NCBI GenBank assembly: GCA_030667885.1
Contig: DAOUVA010000097.1
Location: forward strand, 1 to 10,484
Origin: Phycisphaerae bacterium
GTDB taxonomy: Bacteria > Planctomycetota > Phycisphaerae > Sedimentisphaerales > Anaerobacaceae
Direction: 5' to 3'
Length of the DNA stretch: 10,484 bases
Part shown: piece after piece, positions 6,898 through 10,484 of the stretch
How positions within the stretch are numbered: position 1 is the stretch's first letter
Layout of the letters: every line of letters starts with the position of its first letter
Made by a program: the position numbers and the translations under genes
Notes under the pieces: model-generated
What the model saw: the letters and a program-made list of their open reading frames with translations, nothing else
Told to the model about the DNA's origin: nothing
The model's database searches: none

Positions 6898-8829
6898 ATG
6901 CCAACCGTCGCTGAAACGATTGAAAATGCAGTACAACACCACCAGGATGGGCACCTTCGGCAGGCGGAACAGTTGTATCGGTTGATACTACAAAGCAATC
7001 CTGATAATCCTGTCGCATCATATTCATTGGGCATAATAGCTCATCAGAGGGGAAAGCACAAAGCCGCTGTTAAGTTAATCAGCAAAGCCATTGTAAATAA
7101 TCCTCAAATATCGCAATTCCACAATACCCTTGGGCTTTTTTTCGAGGTCCTTGAAAAATATGAAGAAGCAGTTGCCGCTTATCAACAGGCAATCTCTGTC
7201 AAACCTGATTATGCCGAGGCATATCATAATATGGCCATCGCACTGCAATCGCAAAATCAGTATGCCGCTGCGTTCGATAAGTGCAGACAGGCGGTTTCAA
7301 TCAAATCCGATTACGCTGAGGCATACAACACAATGGGCTTCTCTCTGGAAAAACAACAGAAGTACGCCGAAGCGATTAAATATTACAAGAAAGCAGTCCA
7401 ATTCAAACCCGACTTCGCTGAAGCATACAATCATTTAGGTGTCGTTCTAAACGTCCAGGGGCACCCGGCCGAGGCAATCGACAATTACAAACAGGCACTG
7501 CGGATCGACTCGAATTATGCTGAAGTATACAACAATATGGGGATCGCTCTGAAAGAACAGAAGCAATTTGCCGAAGCTATCTCACGATTCGAGCAGGCGA
7601 TACGACTTGATCCGGACTTTGCCGAAGCATACTACAATTTAGCCAATAGTCTTCGCGACGAGACTCGATGCACTGAAGCGATTGAATATTACAGACAAGC
7701 AGTGCGTCTCAAACCTGATTACGCCGAAGCATACAACCACTTGGGGATCGTTCTAAATGCCCAGGGCGGATATGCTGAGATCATTGAAAATCTTGAAGCT
7801 ATTGAAAGTTACAAACGGGCACTTCAACTCAATCCGGACTTTGCCGAGGCACACAGTAATCTGTCGCTTGTGCTCCTGCGAACCGGAATGCTTATTGAGG
7901 GCTGGAAAGAATACGAATGGCGACGAAATCCCAAGTTGGATATTAATACATATCCTCACTGCTATGAGATACCTCGGTGGGACGGTTCGTGCTTTAATGG
8001 CAAGAGGCTTCTTGTTCATTATGAACAGGGATTGGGCGACACTTTGCATTTTGTGCGATATTTACCCATGGTCAAAGCCAGAGGTGGAACGGTGATACTC
8101 GAGGCAAGGAAACCATTGTATAAACTCTTACAGGGCTTTCCGGGGATTGACGAGTTAGTCGAAGCATCGTTAGATAACAAGCCCGTCGTGAAGTTTGATC
8201 ATCATATCTCCCTTATGGACCTTCCCAAAATATTCGAAACATCCCTGGAGACGATTCCCGCTGAGGTTCCATATATTAACTGCTGTCCGAAAAAGACTGA
8301 GCTTTGGAGGAATAAGCTTGCAGGTCCGGATTATAAAGTGGGTATTGTTTGGGCTGGTTCTCCTTCTCATAGCAACGACCAAAACCGTTCCTGTACACTG
8401 AAATATTTTGAACTGCTGACTAAGATTGAGGGAGTTCGTTTATACGGATTACAGAAAGGCGAAGCGGCTGAACAGGTCGAAGATTTAGCTGAGGAAATGA
8501 CAATAACAAATCTTGGAACTGAGTTCGAGGACTTCACAGACACAGCCGCTGCGATTGAAAATCTGGATTTGGTAATTTCAGTAGATACTTCCGTGCTGCA
8601 CTTGGCCGGAGCTATGGGCAAACCGACATGGGCACTTCTGCATTTTGCGCCTGATTGGAGATGGATGCTGAACCGCCAGGATAGTCCATGGTACCCAACT
8701 ATGAAACTTTTCCGGCAGAAAAAATGGGGGCAATGGGAGTCTGTATTTCAAGACGTTGCTGAAGAATTGCGAACAATGCCGGCAAAGCATAAAATTGGAA
8801 ACCATAAGCTTAATTATAAACAAAAATAA
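6898..8829 (+). CDS. TPR protein fused to a GT9/heptosyltransferase-like domain; candidate flagellin glycosyltransferase
   Basis: The 643-residue product has two parts. Residues 1-about 343 are roughly ten TPR units of 34 residues, with the consensus AEAYNxLGxxLxxQxxYAEAIxxYxxAlxxxPDy; the ninth unit (276-315) carries a six-residue insertion (IIENLE). TPRs usually bind protein partners. The C-terminal part (about 360-630) resembles GT-B glycosyltransferases of the heptosyltransferase type: GKRLLVHYEQGLGDTLHF near 370-385, VGIVWAGSPSHSNDQNRS from 481, and SVDTSVLHLAGAMGKPTW near 561-578, a region that contacts the nucleotide-sugar donor in GT9 enzymes. No signal peptide or membrane segment is seen, so it is probably cytosolic. 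ATG 6898 follows AAGG by ten bases. TPR plus glycosyltransferase recalls Caulobacter FlmG, which modifies flagellin; placement between fliK and flagellin supports that role, but sugar and target are inference. Confidence 0.85.
   Translation: MPTVAETIENAVQHHQDGHLRQAEQLYRLILQSNPDNPVASYSLGIIAHQRGKHKAAVKLISKAIVNNPQISQFHNTLGLFFEVLEKYEEAVAAYQQAISVKPDYAEAYHNMAIALQSQNQYAAAFDKCRQAVSIKSDYAEAYNTMGFSLEKQQKYAEAIKYYKKAVQFKPDFAEAYNHLGVVLNVQGHPAEAIDNYKQALRIDSNYAEVYNNMGIALKEQKQFAEAISRFEQAIRLDPDFAEAYYNLANSLRDETRCTEAIEYYRQAVRLKPDYAEAYNHLGIVLNAQGGYAEIIENLEAIESYKRALQLNPDFAEAHSNLSLVLLRTGMLIEGWKEYEWRRNPKLDINTYPHCYEIPRWDGSCFNGKRLLVHYEQGLGDTLHFVRYLPMVKARGGTVILEARKPLYKLLQGFPGIDELVEASLDNKPVVKFDHHISLMDLPKIFETSLETIPAEVPYINCCPKKTELWRNKLAGPDYKVGIVWAGSPSHSNDQNRSCTLKYFELLTKIEGVRLYGLQKGEAAEQVEDLAEEMTITNLGTEFEDFTDTAAAIENLDLVISVDTSVLHLAGAMGKPTWALLHFAPDWRWMLNRQDSPWYPTMKLFRQKKWGQWESVFQDVAEELRTMPAKHKIGNHKLNYKQK
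7009..7842 (+). repeat. Tandem TPR-coding repeat array (about 102 bases per unit)
   Basis: Eight consecutive units (residues 38-315) are each about 102 bases; the last is 120 bases because of an 18-base in-frame insertion. The unit beginning at 7417 and the unit beginning at 7723 agree at 36 of their first 45 bases and encode nearly the same residues (AEAYNHLG-VLN-QG). This suggests duplication within the array more recent than the other units. Confidence 0.8.
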
Positions 8830-8952
8830 ATTCCAACTGTAATCCCATATTACAAGAATAAAAATCAGCTCGATCTGGAGATCAGAAAGTTGAATCGATG
8901 TCTGTAAATCGCACAGATGAAATCATGTGGAATAGTAATCTGATCCGATTGT

Positions 8953-10002
8953 TTACACTTCGACCCTTTTGCTGGCCCACTTGTGACGTGCGATTTCGAT
9001 AGATTTCAGAAAAGCTTCTTTGAACCTGGTTGTTGAGAATCGATCGATAACAATTTTTTGAGCCTGACGACCCATCTTCACCGCTAAATCTCTGTCGTCC
9101 AGCAATATCCTGGCATACTTGTGCAACTCATAAGGATCATCGCTTAGAAAACCGCTTTTGCCGTGTTCGATAGGTGAGGTGGGATGCCGGTTACCTAAAA
9201 CGGGCATCCCCGCAGCCATTGCCTCTAAAGTTGCCATATTAAATCCATCTTCATATCTCGGGTCGGCGGCATGGATATAAAACCGATGTGACTGCAACAT
9301 CTCTTTCAAATTATCCCAATTCTGAGCAGCATCGACACCCGGCATACCCGGATTGTGACCCACTATACGTACAGGAACTGTACCGAATGCAATCTCCTGG
9401 AAGTCCCACATTAAATACTCTTTACGTCTTTCAATGAAATTAGAAATCTGAAGGCCACAGGCTAACTGTCCAGAATATGGCAAATAATCATCAGGATTAC
9501 TACTATTGAGTACAATATCCTCGGTAAAACCCCAGGACTTGCCTTTATTCATAGTGACAGCCACCGCATGGCCACTGATTAATTCCAGGTATTCATGCAG
9601 GATATCTTTCATCTTCACCGGCTCAATATTCGATTTCTCCTCCAGAGCTCTGGTCTCAATCGTCAGGTGAATAACATTAATCCTTGGCTCGGGCCGAAGT
9701 TTAACATCGAGCAAATCGGTCATGTTGTGCGTTATTATACAATAATAACTTGTCGACGAATTCAATGCATCGGACAAAGTGATCAGCCGGGAATTGGGAG
9801 GCACTGGCCGCATCCGCTCATCCCATGTCGGGTTGCTTCTTCCTTCAAGACCTACTATTATATCAAGATTATACCCCAATACACCAAGCTGGTATACCCA
9901 CGCCTCGTGACAATTAAATACAAGCAGTGTTTTGTTATGATTGAGTCCTTCCGGTTTCTCCATATACTGAAAATATATATCACATTGCGAAACTTTGAGC
10001 AA
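8953..10002 (-). CDS. GT4-like glycosyltransferase near flagellin
   Basis: The 349-residue product looks like a GT-B fold, family 4-type sugar transferase. The first Rossmann strand appears at about residues 24-30 (KTLLVFN). The C-terminal donor-binding region contains YIHAADPRYEDGFNMATLEAMAAGMPVLGNRH, given here by its key parts: DGFNMATLE (the usual EX7E motif, here Asp-X7-Glu with a Glu just before it) and EAMAAGMPVL. A typical tail SGFLSDDPYELHKYARILLDD follows. No signal peptide or membrane helix is visible. The start is TTG at 10002, supported by AGAAGG six bases upstream; the first in-frame ATG (9963) has no ribosome binding site. The gene converges on the TPR-glycosyltransferase gene across 123 bases with no convincing terminator and diverges from flagellin. 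A role in flagellin or surface glycosylation is inferred from context only. Confidence 0.82.
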   Translation of the reverse strand: MLKVSQCDIYFQYMEKPEGLNHNKTLLVFNCHEAWVYQLGVLGYNLDIIVGLEGRSNPTWDERMRPVPPNSRLITLSDALNSSTSYYCIITHNMTDLLDVKLRPEPRINVIHLTIETRALEEKSNIEPVKMKDILHEYLELISGHAVAVTMNKGKSWGFTEDIVLNSSNPDDYLPYSGQLACGLQISNFIERRKEYLMWDFQEIAFGTVPVRIVGHNPGMPGVDAAQNWDNLKEMLQSHRFYIHAADPRYEDGFNMATLEAMAAGMPVLGNRHPTSPIEHGKSGFLSDDPYELHKYARILLDDRDLAVKMGRQAQKIVIDRFSTTRFKEAFLKSIEIARHKWASKRVEV

Positions 10003-10008
10003 GAATTA

Positions 10009-10014
10009 CCTTCT
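10009..10014 (-). promoter_or_regulatory. Ribosome binding site deciding a TTG start
   Basis: On the minus strand AGAAGG ends six bases before the TTG at 10002. It decides the glycosyltransferase start, because the in-frame ATG at 9963 has no such site. An out-of-frame ATG directly followed by TGA lies just inside the gene at 9985-9980. Confidence 0.7.
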
Positions 10015-10223
10015 TTTCAAAACCTTTTATTAATAAGATTATCCCCCAAGTAATCAAATCATTAATCTGCATATTTCCTACAGAGTTGTCCGATAACTTA
10101 ACAATATTTTTCCACTTTTTTCTCTATTTTCACTGTTTTCAGTAGCTATGTGTAATACCAGACCCAATTTCATCCGGATTACCGGTCTAATAATTTTACA
10201 AATACTTACATTAACAAAAATGC

Positions 10224-10250
10224 TCAGGTCTGTTCTGTATTGGTCGATAA
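10224..10250 (+). promoter_or_regulatory. Probable sigma-28 (FliA-type) promoter of flagellin
   Basis: GTCGATAA at 10243-10250 matches the sigma-28 -10 consensus GCCGATAA at seven of eight bases. Exactly eleven bases upstream, TCAGGTCT at 10224-10231 matches TAAAGTTT at five of eight. Flagellin genes are the classic sigma-28 targets, so position adds support. Transcription would begin near 10257, giving a leader of about 110 bases. Confidence 0.5.
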
Positions 10251-10256
10251 TGGGCA

Positions 10257-10296
10257 TTGAATGCGGGTTTTTTCAATGTGCTTGTTGCGCATTCAA
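10257..10296 (+). repeat. Perfect 9-bp inverted repeat in the flagellin leader
   Basis: TTGAATGCG at 10257-10265 and CGCATTCAA at 10288-10296 are perfect reverse complements around a 22-base loop. No U-tract follows, so it is not a typical terminator. It begins about where the sigma-28-like promoter would start transcription, so it could form a hairpin at the very 5' end of the flagellin mRNA, or be a DNA operator. Confidence 0.6.
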
Positions 10297-10313
10297 ACAA
10301 ATCTTCTGGGGGG

Positions 10314-10332
10314 CTTTTGAAAGGGCCAAAAG
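10314..10332 (+). repeat. Small hairpin just upstream of the flagellin ribosome binding site
   Basis: CTTTTG at 10314-10319 and CAAAAG at 10327-10332 form a 6-bp stem around a seven-base loop, ending 20 bases before the AAGGAG. It is weak and AT-rich, but it adds to structure in the flagellin leader. Confidence 0.35.
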
Positions 10333-10352
10333 ATACTTATTTAATACTTTTT

Positions 10353-10358
10353 AAGGAG
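10353..10358 (+). promoter_or_regulatory. Strong ribosome binding site of flagellin
   Basis: AAGGAG lies eight bases before the ATG at 10367, followed by an A-rich spacer. It is the best Shine-Dalgarno match in the window, as expected for a very highly expressed protein. Confidence 0.9.
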
Positions 10359-10366
10359 TCAAAAAA

Positions 10367-10484
10367 ATGTTAGCAATTAAGAACAATCTTATGGCAGTAA
10401 ACGCAGCAAGGCACCTGGGCCAGAGCTACAATGCCCTGTCTCGATCAGTTGAAAGGCTGTCGTCAGGCTTGCGCATCAACAGCG
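10367..10484 (+). CDS. fliC: Flagellin, N-terminal fragment (cut by window edge)
   Basis: Flagellin is the filament subunit, exported through the flagellar channel and polymerised at the tip. The 39 visible codons encode the conserved N-terminal D0 helix: MLAIKNNLMAVNAARHLGQS, then a short stretch ending in VERLSSGLRINS. The RLSSGLRINS motif is diagnostic of bacterial flagellins. The frame is open to the window edge. The start is fixed by AAGGAG eight bases upstream. A sigma-28-like promoter and two leader hairpins precede it, and two glycosyltransferase genes lie to its left, so the filament may be glycosylated; the variable central domain that would carry the sugars is outside the window. 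Confidence 0.95.
   Translation, partial: MLAIKNNLMAVNAARHLGQSYNALSRSVERLSSGLRINS

Larger units (their letters stand above)
10003..10366. other. Divergent intergenic region upstream of flagellin
   Basis: These 364 AT-rich bases separate the minus-strand glycosyltransferase from flagellin, and I see no credible gene in them. They hold two sigma-28-like boxes reading rightward: GTCGATAA at 10243-10250, and TCCGATAA at 10089-10096 with a poor -35. They also hold two hairpins and the flagellin ribosome binding site. No sigma-54 match was found. Reading leftward, a weak vegetative-type promoter for the glycosyltransferase may exist (TTGATT, 17 bases, ATTAAT), but it is not strong enough to list. 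Confidence 0.6.

Noticed and set aside
8872..8883. GATCT-GG-AGATC dyad between the convergent genes as a terminator
   Set aside because: The stem is short with a tight loop, and the nearest T-rich run on the minus strand is several bases away, so it is not convincing for either gene.
9595..10053. 152-residue plus-strand frame opposite the GT4-like gene
   Set aside because: It is antisense to a clear glycosyltransferase, has no family signature, and is not positioned behind a promoter.
10148..10354. 68-residue plus-strand frame in the flagellin leader
   Set aside because: It overlaps the sigma-28-like promoter, both hairpins and the flagellin ribosome binding site; it has no Shine-Dalgarno sequence and a Cys-rich, unfamiliar product.

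Overview
The window is a flagellar gene cluster from a flagellated, Gram-negative-type bacterium of moderate to slightly AT-rich composition. The gene set (rod, MS-ring, C-ring, hook-length control, flagellin), two textbook sigma-54 promoters and the flagellin N-terminus (MLAIKNN...RLSSGLRINS) are clear. The lineage is not. The FliG N-terminal signature TGKQKAAMLLMSLD, the TPR-glycosyltransferase and the use of TTG starts would fit Planctomycetota (Phycisphaerae-like) or another deep Gram-negative lineage, but this is inference from recall and of low confidence.

Left half, minus strand (bases 1-4450): transcription runs right to left through flgB, flgC, fliE, fliF, a divergent fliG paralog, and a second fliG cut by the window edge. 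This is the common flgBC-fliEFG order with fliG duplicated. A perfect sigma-54 promoter (4500-4515) lies just upstream of flgB and probably drives the whole set.

Centre, plus strand: a divergent regulatory island (about 4451-4883) ends in a second perfect sigma-54 promoter (4837-4852) that drives fliK. That promoter fixes the fliK start at 4884, because a longer in-frame TTG start at 4848 falls inside the -12 element. The fliK product has a long low-complexity N-terminal region with a three-copy 14-residue repeat, and a recognisable C-terminal Flg_hook domain.

Right half: a plus-strand gene encodes about ten TPRs fused to a GT9/heptosyltransferase-like domain. A minus-strand GT4-like glycosyltransferase with a TTG start converges on it. 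After a 364-base leader region containing sigma-28-like boxes and two hairpins, a flagellin gene begins at 10367 and runs off the right edge. Two glycosyltransferases immediately before flagellin suggest a flagellin glycosylation module; the TPR fusion resembles the architecture of Caulobacter FlmG.

Most notable points: (1) the complete fliG paralog has lost or changed all five charged residues known to matter for torque in E. coli FliG; (2) paired divergent sigma-54 promoters; (3) the TPR-glycosyltransferase/flagellin neighbourhood; (4) a 9-bp perfect inverted repeat in the flagellin leader. No mobile element, CRISPR array, tRNA or rRNA was seen.
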